19,561 nucleotides of DNA from Firmicutes bacterium UBA4874. GTDB lineage: Bacteria > Bacillota > Clostridia > Caldicoprobacterales > DTU083. The notes below the pieces were generated by a model. That model searched no databases and was not told the DNA's origin. It saw nothing but the letters and a program-made list of their open reading frames with translations. The translations under genes and the position numbers were made by a program. The stretch spans positions 135,363 to 154,923 of the forward strand of contig DHDO01000002.1 in the NCBI GenBank assembly GCA_002399435.1. Direction: 5' to 3'. This document shows, piece after piece, positions 5,757-14,134 of the stretch (position 1 is the stretch's first letter; every line of letters starts with the position of its first letter).

Positions 5757-7661
5757 ATGGCACTGCTGGAGCAAATAAATGATCCCGGGGATTTAAAAGC
5801 CCTGAGTCCGAAACAACTGATCCTTCTTGCGAAAGAGATCCGACAGTTTGTTCTGGAGCATGTAGCAACCACTGGAGGACATTTGGCATCCAATCTTGGA
5901 ATCGTGGAGCTTACCATAGCTTTGCATTATGTATACAACAGTCCAGTTGACAAAATCATCTGGGATGTCGGTCATCAAAGCTATATACACAAAATTCTGA
6001 CATCCCGCAGGGACCGGTTTTATACTCTTCGCCAAAAAGGCGGATTAAGCGGCTTTCCCAAAAGATCCGAAAGTGTTCATGACATTTTTGAAACCGGACA
6101 CAGCAGTACTTCGTTGTCTGCTGCTTTGGGAATAGCAAGGGCAAGGGATTTGAAAGGGGAGGATTATCATGTTCTGGCAGTCATAGGGGATGGTGCCCTG
6201 ACAGGCGGTATGGCCTATGAAGCCCTGAACGATGCCGGTCATCAGGATACGAATCTTACTGTTATCCTGAACGACAATGAAATGTCCATAGCCCCGAATG
6301 TAGGGGCTATGGCGGCGTATTTATCCAAAATCCGATCCAGTCCGCGTTACAGGAATATGAAAAAGAGAGTGGAAAAGGCTTTGCGAAGCCTGCCAGTCGG
6401 CGGGGATTGGCTTTTCAATAAGATGGAAAAGTTAAAGAACAGCTTCAAGTATCTCCTGGTATCGGGTGTTGTGTTTGAAGAATTGGGATATACCTATATC
6501 GGACCGGTGGATGGTCACGATCTTCCGCTGCTGATCGGCATTCTGAACCGTGCCAGGCAGGTTCAGGGACCAACACTGATTCATGTTGTCACGAAAAAGG
6601 GGAAAGGCTATTCGTTTTCAGAAGCCAATCCAGCCCGTTATCATGGGGTTTCCCCCTTTGATATCCATCAGGGGTATACACCCGGACCGGGTCTGTACAA
6701 AAGCTATTCCGCAGTTTTGGGTCAGCATCTGACAAAGTTGGCGCAGAAAGATTCCTCCATTGTCGCCATTACGGCTGCCATGCCGGGTGGAACCGGTCTG
6801 ATCCCTTTTCAGAAACAGTTTCCGGACCGTTTTTTTGATGTAGGCATAGCAGAGCAGCACGCTGTTACGTTTGCAGCAGGACTGGCGGTGAATGGAATGA
6901 AGCCGGTGGTGGCGATTTATTCTTCGTTTCTGCAAAGGGCCTACGATCAGATTTTGCATGACGTTTGCCGTCAGAATCTGCCGGTGATACTTGCCATTGA
7001 CCATGCCGGCCTGGTTGGAGAAGACGGGGATACGCATCAGGGAGTGTTTGATCTCAGTTACCTGCGGCACATTCCCAATTTGACCATTCTGGCTCCGAAA
7101 AACACTTCAGAACTTCGATACATGCTGGATTATTCCCTGCAGCAGGGTCGTCCGATTGCGATCCGATATCCAAAAGGCTACAGCAAAGTAACAGAAAAGC
7201 TGCCAAGTTTCCCGTTGACCGACTTGTCATGGGAGATTCTGGAGAACGGCAGAGACCTTGTTTTGATGGCGGTGGGAGCCATGGTGGAGACGGCCTTGCT
7301 GGCAGCAGAAATTCTAAAAAGGCAGGGTATCCACCCTACGGTGGTCAATGCACGGACGGTCAAACCCCTGGATCAGCAAATGATGGATCGTTTCCTGCAG
7401 AATCGTTGCCCGCTATGGGTTACATTGGAAGACAATGTGACAGAAGGGGGCTTTGGAAGCAGCATAGACGAATATGTCATGGGCTATGAAGCCAGGGTAA
7501 GGGTGGTCAATATGGGAATACCCGATCGGTTTATACCCCATGGTTCCGTAAGCGAACTGAGGAAGGATCTGAAACTGGATCCACCCGGCGTCGCAGTCCG
7601 GATTTGTTCTGTTCTTGGGAGGGAAATGACGCGTGAGAAGTCCTCGGAAAGAGCGTATTGA
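5757..7661 (+). CDS. dxs: 1-deoxy-D-xylulose-5-phosphate synthase
   Basis: The 634-residue thiamine diphosphate enzyme joins pyruvate and glyceraldehyde 3-phosphate, the first step of the MEP isoprenoid pathway. The catalytic-region histidine is H42 in TGGHLASNLG. The ThDP/metal motif is GDGALTGGMAYEALNDAGH. The pyrimidine-domain glutamate is E366 in VGIAEQHAVTF, the counterpart of E370 in E. coli. The C-terminal transketolase domain contains the PIAIRYPKGY segment. The frame is open to 5682, but the 25 extra residues are not family-like and begin at the promoter's predicted start site. The ATG at 5757 follows AGAGG by nine bases and begins with MALLEQINDPGDLKAL, as expected. The end overlaps tlyA by 29 bases. 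Together with ispA it shows that this organism uses the MEP route. Confidence 0.96.
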   Translation: MALLEQINDPGDLKALSPKQLILLAKEIRQFVLEHVATTGGHLASNLGIVELTIALHYVYNSPVDKIIWDVGHQSYIHKILTSRRDRFYTLRQKGGLSGFPKRSESVHDIFETGHSSTSLSAALGIARARDLKGEDYHVLAVIGDGALTGGMAYEALNDAGHQDTNLTVILNDNEMSIAPNVGAMAAYLSKIRSSPRYRNMKKRVEKALRSLPVGGDWLFNKMEKLKNSFKYLLVSGVVFEELGYTYIGPVDGHDLPLLIGILNRARQVQGPTLIHVVTKKGKGYSFSEANPARYHGVSPFDIHQGYTPGPGLYKSYSAVLGQHLTKLAQKDSSIVAITAAMPGGTGLIPFQKQFPDRFFDVGIAEQHAVTFAAGLAVNGMKPVVAIYSSFLQRAYDQILHDVCRQNLPVILAIDHAGLVGEDGDTHQGVFDLSYLRHIPNLTILAPKNTSELRYMLDYSLQQGRPIAIRYPKGYSKVTEKLPSFPLTDLSWEILENGRDLVLMAVGAMVETALLAAEILKRQGIHPTVVNARTVKPLDQQMMDRFLQNRCPLWVTLEDNVTEGGFGSSIDEYVMGYEARVRVVNMGIPDRFIPHGSVSELRKDLKLDPPGVAVRICSVLGREMTREKSSERAY

Positions 7662-8469
7662 TGTCCTCATGGTACAAAGAGGACTGTCTGACAACAGGGA
7701 AAAAGCAAAAAGGATTCTGATGTCCGGGCGGGTTTTTGTCAATCAGCAGAGAGTGGACAAGCCGGGTACCCTTGTCCCTGTTATGGGAAATATTGAAGTC
7801 CGGGGAGCGAAGAGCCCTTTTGTCAGCCGTGGTGGCCGGAAGCTGGAAAAGGCATTGGACCGGTTTCCTGTACCGGTGTGCGGACGCAATTGGCTGGATA
7901 TCGGTGCCTCTACCGGAGGCTTTACCGATTGTCTCCTGGAGCATGGCGCCGCAAAGGTGTATTCCATAGATGTCGGATATGGGCAGCTGGCATGGAAACT
8001 GCGTCAGGATCCCAGGGTTGTGGTGATGGAACGAACGAATATACGGAATGTAAAAAAGGAGGATCTGGGCTCTCCTGTGAACGGTGCTGCCATAGATGTA
8101 TCTTTTATTTCGTTGAAGCTCGTTCTTCCTGTGGTCTCCCGTCTTCTGACAGAGGATAGCCCTGTCCTGTCCCTGATCAAGCCTCAGTTTGAGGTGGAGA
8201 GGGATGAGGTGGGAGAAAAGGGAGTCGTCCGGGAGGCCGATCTGCACAGGAGGGTTGTGAAAGAGATATTGGAATTTGTACAGAATATGGGATGGAAGAT
8301 CCAGGATCTTGACTTTTCTCCCATAACCGGGCCAAAAGGGAATATAGAATTTCTGGCATATTTTTGGAAAGGTGGAGGGAACGGATTGAGTTTGGAGGAC
8401 AGGGAAATGTTAGTGAATAAAACCATTCAGGCAGCCCATGATCATTTTGGTAAGCGGGTGACAAAATGA
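7633..8469 (+). CDS. tlyA: TlyA family rRNA (cytidine-2'-O)-methyltransferase
   Basis: At 278 residues it matches the family. An N-terminal S4 RNA-binding domain (about residues 7-65: ERIDVLMVQRGLSDNREKA, then SGRVFVNQQRVDKPG) leads to FVSRGGRKLEKAL and a Rossmann methyltransferase domain with the SAM motif WLDIGASTGGFTDCLL from W87. IDVSFISLKLVLP and LIKPQFEVERDEVGEKGVV carry the K-D-K-E-type catalytic residues. In Mycobacterium, TlyA methylates 16S and 23S rRNA at cytidine 2'-O and is linked to capreomycin sensitivity; that exact specificity is not proven here. The start is GTG, in the dxs 3' end, nine bases after GGGAGG; the N-terminus so obtained fits the family better than later ATGs. 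The TGA overlaps the nadK ATG as ATGA. Confidence 0.94.
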   Translation: MRSPRKERIDVLMVQRGLSDNREKAKRILMSGRVFVNQQRVDKPGTLVPVMGNIEVRGAKSPFVSRGGRKLEKALDRFPVPVCGRNWLDIGASTGGFTDCLLEHGAAKVYSIDVGYGQLAWKLRQDPRVVVMERTNIRNVKKEDLGSPVNGAAIDVSFISLKLVLPVVSRLLTEDSPVLSLIKPQFEVERDEVGEKGVVREADLHRRVVKEILEFVQNMGWKIQDLDFSPITGPKGNIEFLAYFWKGGGNGLSLEDREMLVNKTIQAAHDHFGKRVTK

Positions 8470-9320
8470 TACAGGTTGGTATTATATCCAATTTATGTAA
8501 GGATATCGACGGCAAAAATGCCGAAAAAATCATACGGAGCATGAAGGGACGGGATATGAACCCTCTGGTTTCCATACCGGTTTATCAGCTCTTGAACATC
8601 GGCACTCCTCTGGAGGAAAAGGAATTGTACCAACAGTCCGATTTGATCCTGGTACTGGGCGGAGATGGCACGATTTTACGGGCGGCCAGGCCGGCGGCAA
8701 TCTATGAAAAACCTATTTTGGGCATCAATCTCGGACAGCTTGGTTTTATGGCGGAGGCAGAAATGGCGGATTGCGAATCCATCCTGGATGCTTTGTCCTC
8801 CGATTCCTATCACATTGAAAAACGAATGATGCTGGATGCAGAAGTGCTGCGGGGCGGGAAGTCCGTGAGCCGGTCTGTGGCGCTGAATGAAATGGCAGTG
8901 GCAAAAGGAACCTTTGCCCGTATGATCCATCTGAAAGTTCAGATCAATGAAGAGTTTGTCAACCATTATGCAGCAGATGGTCTTTTGGTATCCACTCCCA
9001 CCGGATCCACAGCCTATTCCCTTTCCGCAGGCGGGCCAGTCGTCCAACCGGACATGGAATGTCTTCTGATTACCCCGATTTGCCCTCATACATTAAACTC
9101 CAGACCGATTGTTGCCAATCCCTGTGCGGACATTGAAGTGGAAGTCCAGGAGAAAGACAGGAATATACAGTTGACAGTAGATGGCCAGGGAGCGGTAGGT
9201 CTTCAGGACGGAGATCGGATCCGGATCCGGAAATCCAGTCGGATCACTCAATTGATAAGTCTTTCCGGCTCTGCCTTCTTTCACCTGCTCCGCAATAAAC
9301 TATCCGTACAAACAGATTAG
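8466..9320 (+). CDS. nadK: NAD kinase
   Basis: The 284-residue enzyme phosphorylates NAD to NADP. The diagnostic GGDGT motif (LVLGGDGTILRAAR, catalytic aspartate D67) is followed by GINLGQLGFMAEAE, LNEMAVAKG, and the NAD-binding GLLVSTPTGSTAYSLSAGGP. The C-terminal part carries ITPICPHTLNSRP. All expected landmarks are present and the length is typical. The ATG overlaps the tlyA stop by four bases and has only a poor ribosome site, suggesting translation by coupling from tlyA. The tlyA-nadK-(argR)-recN order is common in Gram-positive bacteria. Confidence 0.95.
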   Translation: MIQVGIISNLCKDIDGKNAEKIIRSMKGRDMNPLVSIPVYQLLNIGTPLEEKELYQQSDLILVLGGDGTILRAARPAAIYEKPILGINLGQLGFMAEAEMADCESILDALSSDSYHIEKRMMLDAEVLRGGKSVSRSVALNEMAVAKGTFARMIHLKVQINEEFVNHYAADGLLVSTPTGSTAYSLSAGGPVVQPDMECLLITPICPHTLNSRPIVANPCADIEVEVQEKDRNIQLTVDGQGAVGLQDGDRIRIRKSSRITQLISLSGSAFFHLLRNKLSVQTD

Positions 9321-9341
9321 GACGGGAGAGTGACCGGTACA

Positions 9342-9812
9342 ATGAAGTACGACAGACATTCCCTGATATTGAAAATCATTGAGGAGAAGGACATTGAGAC
9401 GCAGGAGGAACTGGCCGAGGAACTCCGGGGATATGGAATGGATGTGACGCAGGCTACGGTATCCAGGGACATCAAGGAATTACGGCTGGTGAAGGTTCTG
9501 GGCAAATCCGGCATTTATAAATATGCCGCTTTGGAGCGGCCCGAATCCGACTTGTCCGACCGGTTAATCCGGGTGTTTTCGGAATCGTTCCTATCAATGG
9601 AGCATACCGACAATCTGATTGTCATAAAAACAATCGTTGCGGGAGCACAGGCTGCCGCATCCGCCATTGATGCCATGAACTGGCCGGACATAATAGGCTG
9701 CATTGCGGGAGATGACACCATACTTGTTATCCTGCGGAGTGGTTCCGTTGTCGGTGATGTTCTGAAACGTTTTTCCAGACTGATGCATTCATCATCCGGA
9801 AACAAGTCATGA
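9342..9812 (+). CDS. argR: Arginine repressor ArgR/AhrC
   Basis: The 156-residue protein has an N-terminal winged helix (KYDRHSLILKIIEEKDIETQEELAEEL; recognition helix TQATVSRDIKELRLVKV) and a C-terminal oligomerisation and arginine-binding domain with IIGCIAGDDTILVI. The family forms hexamers that, with L-arginine, repress arginine biosynthesis and activate catabolism. A GTG at 9330 is in frame and would add four residues, but GGGAG would be only one base from it. The ATG at 9342 lies about 11 bases after GGGAGAG and gives the normal N-terminus. The location between nadK and recN, away from arg genes, is usual in Bacillota. The 76 bases before recN show no promoter or terminator. Confidence 0.95.
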   Translation: MKYDRHSLILKIIEEKDIETQEELAEELRGYGMDVTQATVSRDIKELRLVKVLGKSGIYKYAALERPESDLSDRLIRVFSESFLSMEHTDNLIVIKTIVAGAQAAASAIDAMNWPDIIGCIAGDDTILVILRSGSVVGDVLKRFSRLMHSSSGNKS

Positions 9813-9888
9813 GGCCGTAGGAATGCGGTTCGGGCAGCTGTGACAGGAATACCGTTTGTGGCACTTATCAAGGGATAAGGGGGATAAT

Positions 9889-11637
9889 ATGATTCATGAA
9901 ATTTCTATCAGGAATATTGCCCTGATTGATGATCTGACGATTTCCTTTGAGAAGGGGTTCAATGTATTGACCGGGGAAACCGGCGCCGGCAAATCCATCC
10001 TCATAGATTCCGTAAATCTGGCCCTGGGGGAGAGGGCAGACAGGGAGCTGATCCAGACCGGAAAAGACCATGCCAGGGTGGAATTGCTGTTTTCCATGGT
10101 AACCGGGAAAGCCAATGAGATTCTGAAAAGTTACGGGATTGAACCGGAATCCGACGGGACGATGCTGTTGATGAGGGAACTGACCGTTCAGGGAAGAAAC
10201 ATCTGCCGGATCAATGGGCACTCCGTAACCCTTTCCATGCTTCGCAGCGTCAGCAGGCATTTGGTGGATGTTCATGGACAGCATCAGCATCAGTCCCTGC
10301 TTTCTGCAGAATCCCATATTGATTACCTGGATCGGCTGGGTGGCGACGAGCTTGCATCCCAAAAAGAGGACTTTCAAAAGGCCTGGCATTCCTGGAAGCT
10401 GATCCAGAAGGAAATCAACAAAATCATCAACCGAAACAAAGACGGGGAAACCCGGAAGGATTTCCTGAAGTATCAGATTGATGAGATTGAACAGGCCAGT
10501 CTGAAACCGGGTGAGGAAGAGGAACTCCGGAAAGAGCGGGAAGTTCTGATTCATGCGGAAAAAATCATCCAGGCGGTAACCGATGCCTATCAGCAGCTTT
10601 ATTCCGGAGAAAATGTGGCACCATCGATTACGGACCAGTTGGGGAAAGTCCTCGATCAGCTGCATACCGTGGAAGCTTTCGATGAATCCCTGGGCCCTGT
10701 TCTGCACCCATTGGAAAATATACAATACTCCCTTGAAGATGTCATACTGAACCTGAGAGCCTATAAGGAACGCTTCGAATTTGATCCTCTTCGGCTGGAG
10801 AATATCGAAACCCGACTGGGAGAAATTCAGGATGTCAAAAGGAAATATCATGGTACGGCAGAAGAGGTACTGGAGCGGAAAAAGCAGATGGAATCTGAAC
10901 TGGAGGAAATTGAGGAAAGCCATGGAAGACTGGAATCCCTGCAGAAGAACTATCAATCCACCTATCAAACCGTACTTGCAAAGTGCCGGAAGCTTTCCCA
11001 TACCCGTATGCGATGCGCCAAGTTTCTTGAGAGCGGGCTGGCCAGGCAACTGGCAGACCTGAACATGGAAAAAACACAGTTTCGGGTTTCCTTTACGACA
11101 CCGGATCCGACATCCCTTGCGACACCGGATCCGACATCCCTTGTGACACCGGATGCGGCCGATATTACGGAAAATGGTTACGATAAGGTGGAATTTCAGA
11201 TTTCAACAAATCCGGGGGAGCCTCTGAAGCCATTGGCGAAGATTGTATCAGGAGGGGAAATGTCCCGCGTGATGCTGGCATTCAAAACGATACTGGGCGA
11301 CCTGGATGAAATCCCGACCATGATTTTTGACGAAATTGATGTGGGCATCGGCGGCAGAACCGCACAAAGCGTAGCAGAAAAGATCCGTGCCATTTCAAAA
11401 AGCCGACAGGTAATCTGTGTGACGCATTTGCCTCAGATTGCTTCCATGGCAGACGGACACTATGTCATTGAAAAAAAGGTTACCGGCAATCACACCCGCA
11501 CTTTGGTTTCCAGGCTGGGGCCGGAAGATCGAAAAAAGGAAATTGCCAGAATGATTGGTGGATCTTCCCTGACACCATTAAGTCTGCAGCATGCCGGCGA
11601 ATTGATTGAATCGGCATCGCAGCCTAAAAACTCCTGA
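9889..11637 (+). CDS. recN: DNA repair protein RecN
   Basis: The 582-residue SMC-like ATPase acts early in double-strand break repair. The N-terminal ATPase half has MIHEISIRNIALIDDL and the Walker A GETGAGKS (K35). DVHGQHQHQSLL follows, then a long coiled coil (about residues 150-385). The C-terminal half has the signature IVSGGEMSRVMLAFKTIL, the Walker B TMIFDEIDVGIGG (D481, E482) and ICVTHLPQIASMADGHYVI. The frame is open to 9856, but the ATG at 9889 follows AAGGGGG and starts exactly as the family does. An unusual short threonine/proline/aspartate repeat lies at residues 403-422, between the coiled coil and the C-terminal ATPase half. The ORF is otherwise intact. After the stop there is a T-run but no convincing terminator stem. 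Confidence 0.96.
   Translation: MIHEISIRNIALIDDLTISFEKGFNVLTGETGAGKSILIDSVNLALGERADRELIQTGKDHARVELLFSMVTGKANEILKSYGIEPESDGTMLLMRELTVQGRNICRINGHSVTLSMLRSVSRHLVDVHGQHQHQSLLSAESHIDYLDRLGGDELASQKEDFQKAWHSWKLIQKEINKIINRNKDGETRKDFLKYQIDEIEQASLKPGEEEELRKEREVLIHAEKIIQAVTDAYQQLYSGENVAPSITDQLGKVLDQLHTVEAFDESLGPVLHPLENIQYSLEDVILNLRAYKERFEFDPLRLENIETRLGEIQDVKRKYHGTAEEVLERKKQMESELEEIEESHGRLESLQKNYQSTYQTVLAKCRKLSHTRMRCAKFLESGLARQLADLNMEKTQFRVSFTTPDPTSLATPDPTSLVTPDAADITENGYDKVEFQISTNPGEPLKPLAKIVSGGEMSRVMLAFKTILGDLDEIPTMIFDEIDVGIGGRTAQSVAEKIRAISKSRQVICVTHLPQIASMADGHYVIEKKVTGNHTRTLVSRLGPEDRKKEIARMIGGSSLTPLSLQHAGELIESASQPKNS
11097..11154 (+). repeat. 24-bp in-frame tandem repeat inside recN
   Basis: A 24-base unit starting GACACCGGATCCGACATCCC occurs at 11097-11120 and 11121-11144 with near-perfect identity, and its first ten bases recur at 11145-11154. 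It encodes an eight-residue repeat, TPDPTSLA then TPDPTSLV, followed by TPDAAD. Because 24 is divisible by three, copy number changes would keep the frame. Confidence 0.9.
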
Positions 11638-11777
11638 AAACGGATATCCCTTTTTTTCTAGTTTATGTGATACCTTCCCTGTATAAATCATTTTTGAAAG
11701 GTTAACTTAAGATCATGCCCGGCTACTATGTACTATGCAGGAGCATGGACAAAAATGATTTAGCAGGAGCGTGGAGG

Positions 11778-13076
11778 ATGAGAAAGGGAATCATCAAAAA
11801 ATGTATCGGAGTATTATTGGCAGCATTCTTTCTGACCATTAATTACTCCTCTTTTGTTCAGAACATTGTTAAGTTTCCAACCGAGCTGGAGATCTTCGAG
11901 GGGGATACCCAGACATTGAATTTTCGCCTGCCATTACAGGTAAAGATCCAAAGCAAAGATAAAAAAGTGCTGAAGTTCAATGACGATTCCCTGAAGGATC
12001 AGCAATACTGCCAGGTAAATCAGCCATTGGCGATTCAACCGGTAAAGCAGGGACATGTCAATCTTGATTTCAGATTGTTTGGTGTGATCCCGATCAAACA
12101 GCTGAAAATAAACGTCACATCACAAAAAGCCCTGATACCGGGTGGAAATTCCATCGGGGTGTCTTTGTATACAAACGGAGCATTGATTGTGGGGACATCG
12201 GAGGTGACAGGCGCGGATGGAGTCACCCATTTTCCGGCCATGGATGCCGGCCTTCTGCCGGGTGATGTCATCGAGAAGATCAACGGCGTCACGGTAAAGG
12301 ACGCCAACCATTTATCCAGTCTTGTAAATAAAGTCAAAGGTATCGCGGTGGATCTGGAATGTAAACGGGACAACCGGATTTTTGTTACACAAATCCATCC
12401 GGTAAAGGATGCAACCGACTCAAAGTATCGACTTGGGATATGGGTGCGGGACAGCACGGCAGGAGTCGGAACCCTGACTTTTGTCGATCCCAGGACAAAG
12501 CATATGGGCGCGTTGGGACATGCCATTACGGACGTGGATACGGGTTCCCAGCTTTCTGTCCGAAATGGGGAGATTACCGAATCCGGAATTATTGATGTAA
12601 AAATTGGCAAGAAAGGGCTTCCTGGTGAATTGGTGGGCAATTTTACAAGTAAAAGGAAGTCCCTGGGTACGATTATAAAAAATACGTCCTGTGGGATATA
12701 CGGAAAGGCCTCCGTAAAGCTCACCAATCCGATTTACAAGGATCCATTGCCCATTGCCTATCAGTATAACATCAAGCCGGGAAAGGCATCCATACTGACA
12801 ACCGTAGATGATCAGGGGATTCAGGAATACGATGTGCAGATTCTCAAGGTAAACCGGCAGACCTCTGCGGGGCCCAAAGGACTGGTACTGGAAATTACAG
12901 ATCCCAGGTTGTTGAAAAAAACAGGCGGCATTGTCCAGGGTATGAGCGGAAGCCCGATTATACAGGATGGAAAGCTGGTGGGCGCCGTAACGCATGTTTT
13001 CGTCAATGACCCGAAAAAGGGTTACGGGATTTTTATCGAATGGATGCTGGAGGAATCGAATAAGATCATCGAATAG
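11778..13076 (+). CDS. spoIVB: SpoIVB serine peptidase (S55 family)
   Basis: The 432-residue protein is close to the 426 residues of Bacillus subtilis SpoIVB. An N-terminal membrane anchor or signal (MRKGIIKKCIGVLLAAFFL) is followed by a PDZ domain at about residues 125-215 (AMDAGLLPGDVIEKINGVTV) and the S55 peptidase domain. The catalytic pair is visible: H248 in MGALGHAITDVDTG and S392 in GMSGSPIIQDGKLVG. Their spacing of 144 compares with 142 in B. subtilis (H236, S378). SpoIVB is made in the forespore, secreted into the intermembrane space, and cleaves SpoIVFA to trigger pro-sigma-K processing. The frame is open from 11715, but the ATG at 11778, eight bases after AGGAG, places the anchor at the N-terminus. 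spo0A directly downstream is the standard order in endospore formers. Confidence 0.95.
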   Translation: MRKGIIKKCIGVLLAAFFLTINYSSFVQNIVKFPTELEIFEGDTQTLNFRLPLQVKIQSKDKKVLKFNDDSLKDQQYCQVNQPLAIQPVKQGHVNLDFRLFGVIPIKQLKINVTSQKALIPGGNSIGVSLYTNGALIVGTSEVTGADGVTHFPAMDAGLLPGDVIEKINGVTVKDANHLSSLVNKVKGIAVDLECKRDNRIFVTQIHPVKDATDSKYRLGIWVRDSTAGVGTLTFVDPRTKHMGALGHAITDVDTGSQLSVRNGEITESGIIDVKIGKKGLPGELVGNFTSKRKSLGTIIKNTSCGIYGKASVKLTNPIYKDPLPIAYQYNIKPGKASILTTVDDQGIQEYDVQILKVNRQTSAGPKGLVLEITDPRLLKKTGGIVQGMSGSPIIQDGKLVGAVTHVFVNDPKKGYGIFIEWMLEESNKIIE

Positions 13077-13114
13077 CGGACTCTTGTGGTTTAGTGGAAT
13101 TCTCCAGAAAGCGA

Positions 13115-13143
13115 GAAGGAATACTGCTTCATTTGTCGAATAG
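13115..13143 (+). promoter_or_regulatory. Candidate sigma-H promoter of spo0A
   Basis: GAAGGAATA (13115-13123) matches the sigma-H -35 consensus RnAGGAWWW fully. After an 11-base spacer, GTCGAATAG (13135-13143) matches the -10 consensus RnnGAATWW except for the last base. In B. subtilis, spo0A switches to a sigma-H promoter at the onset of sporulation. The predicted start is about 50 bases before the spo0A ATG. The call is by consensus only. Confidence 0.6.
13132..13140 (+). promoter_or_regulatory. 0A box (Spo0A binding site) overlapping the spo0A promoter
   Basis: TTTGTCGAA is a perfect match to the known Spo0A~P binding consensus (TTTGTCRAA). It lies upstream of spo0A itself and overlaps the -10 element of the sigma-H-like promoter, sharing GTCGAA with it. 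Autoregulation is therefore likely; overlap with the -10 suggests repression at high Spo0A~P, but that direction is inference. Confidence 0.7.
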
Positions 13144-13188
13144 AATATTGGTATAGGAGCATAAGAGACTGAAATCAGAATATTTTTT

Positions 13189-13195
13189 GGGGGGG
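13189..13195 (+). promoter_or_regulatory. Poly-G ribosome binding site deciding the spo0A start
   Basis: A run of seven G residues after six T residues lies nine bases before the ATG at 13205. It is the only purine-rich, anti-16S-like stretch near the start and selects this ATG over an in-frame TTG at 13187 that overlaps the T/G tract. It is unusual in being a homopolymer rather than AGGAGG. Confidence 0.6.
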
Positions 13196-13204
13196 ATACA
13201 TGGA

Positions 13205-14014
13205 ATGAAGGAAAAAATCACTGTGCTGATTGCGGATGATAACAAGGACTTTTGCGATATCATCAACCAATACCTGAGCAAGCAGGATGACATGGATGTG
13301 GTGGGAGTTGCAAATGATGGCATGGAAGCTTTGGATTTATTTTACAAAACGCAGCCGGATGTCATTATATTGGATATTATCATGCCTCATCTGGATGGGT
13401 TGGGTGTGTTGGAAAGGCTGAATGACGGGAACCTGGCGAAATTCCCGAAAGTAATCATACTATCTGCCGTGGGTCAGGATAAAATCACACAGAGAGCCAT
13501 TGCTCTGGGTGCAGATTATTATATCGTAAAGCCATTTGACCTGGAGGTATTTGTCCAGCGTATTCGCGAATTGACCATGGCGGAAGATATGGATGCCGTC
13601 CAGTTTCCGGCCGTTTCTGTTTCTCCTGAGTCCACTGTTCCCAATGCCGGAAGGGAACGGAGCCTGGAAGTGGAGATTACGAATATCATTCATGAGATCG
13701 GGGTTCCGGCTCACATCAAGGGATATCAATATCTGCGGGAAGCCATCACCATGGTGGTCAATAATATTGATCTTTTGGGGAGCATTACGAAAAAGCTTTA
13801 TCCGGGAATCGCCCAGAAGTTCAATACCACTCCCAGCAGAGTGGAGAGAGCCATTCGTCATGCCATTGAAGTCGCCTGGAGCCGGGGCAGGGTGGATACC
13901 ATAAACAAGCTTTTTGGATATACGGTGCAGGATGACAAGGGAAAACCGACGAACGGAGAGTTTATCGCCATGGTGGCAGACAAGCTCAGAATGCAAATCG
14001 GGACGGTCCAATAA
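13205..14014 (+). CDS. spo0A: Sporulation master regulator Spo0A
   Basis: The 269-residue response regulator (B. subtilis: 267) has a receiver domain at about residues 5-125, with acidic residues D11 and D12, phospho-acceptor D57 in [14 protein letters not shown], the switch region ILSAVGQD, and the conserved lysine in YIVKPFD. A variable linker leads to the Spo0A-specific DNA-binding domain: [22 protein letters not shown], ending in the recognition region [22 protein letters not shown]. Spo0A~P starts sporulation, activating or repressing genes at 0A boxes. The ATG after the poly-G site gives the usual [13 protein letters not shown] start; the frame is open back to a TTG at 13187. A sigma-H-like promoter and a 0A box lie upstream and a strong terminator downstream, so it can be transcribed as a single unit. 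Confidence 0.97.
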   Translation: MKEKITVLIADDNKDFCDIINQYLSKQDDMDVVGVANDGMEALDLFYKTQPDVIILDIIMPHLDGLGVLERLNDGNLAKFPKVIILSAVGQDKITQRAIALGADYYIVKPFDLEVFVQRIRELTMAEDMDAVQFPAVSVSPESTVPNAGRERSLEVEITNIIHEIGVPAHIKGYQYLREAITMVVNNIDLLGSITKKLYPGIAQKFNTTPSRVERAIRHAIEVAWSRGRVDTINKLFGYTVQDDKGKPTNGEFIAMVADKLRMQIGTVQ

Positions 14015-14046
14015 GATACATTGCCAATGAAATAGAAAACAGCGAG

Positions 14047-14074
14047 GGGGTTGTCCGGGGGCAGCCCCTTTTTT
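14047..14074 (+). terminator. Rho-independent terminator after spo0A
   Basis: GGGGTTGT (14047-14054) pairs with GCAGCCCC (14061-14068), including two G-U wobbles, around a six-base loop and is followed by six T residues (14069-14074). It lies 32 bases after the spo0A stop and separates spo0A from steA. It is the clearest intrinsic terminator in the window. Confidence 0.85.
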
Positions 14075-14134
14075 ACGTGCATAGATTGTAAGGAATTGTT
14101 AAGACTATGAATAGTTTATTGAGGAGATTAGGGA

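Noticed and set aside
5678..5782. 34-codon frame MYVKKTDAATIQKL... overlapping the dxs start
   Set aside because: It has no ribosome site, begins at the predicted transcription start, and runs across the dxs start in another frame.
9868..11049. 393-codon open frame on the minus strand opposite recN
   Set aside because: It is antisense to an intact RecN with all motifs, and its translation has no recognisable domain; it is a shadow frame.
11641..11660. T-run with GGATATCC just after recN as a terminator
   Set aside because: The palindrome cannot form a stable stem with a loop of at least three bases, so there is no intrinsic terminator structure.
11681..11709. Sigma-F-like promoter (GTATA, then GGTTAACTTA) upstream of spoIVB
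   Set aside because: spoIVB is expected to have a forespore promoter, but the spacer is 14 instead of 15-16 bases and the -10 has two mismatches, so I could not separate it from chance.
14086..14114. TTGTAA followed by AT-rich sequence as a steA promoter
   Set aside because: At 17-base spacing the -10 would be GAATAG, and TATGAA is only 14 bases away; neither is convincing.
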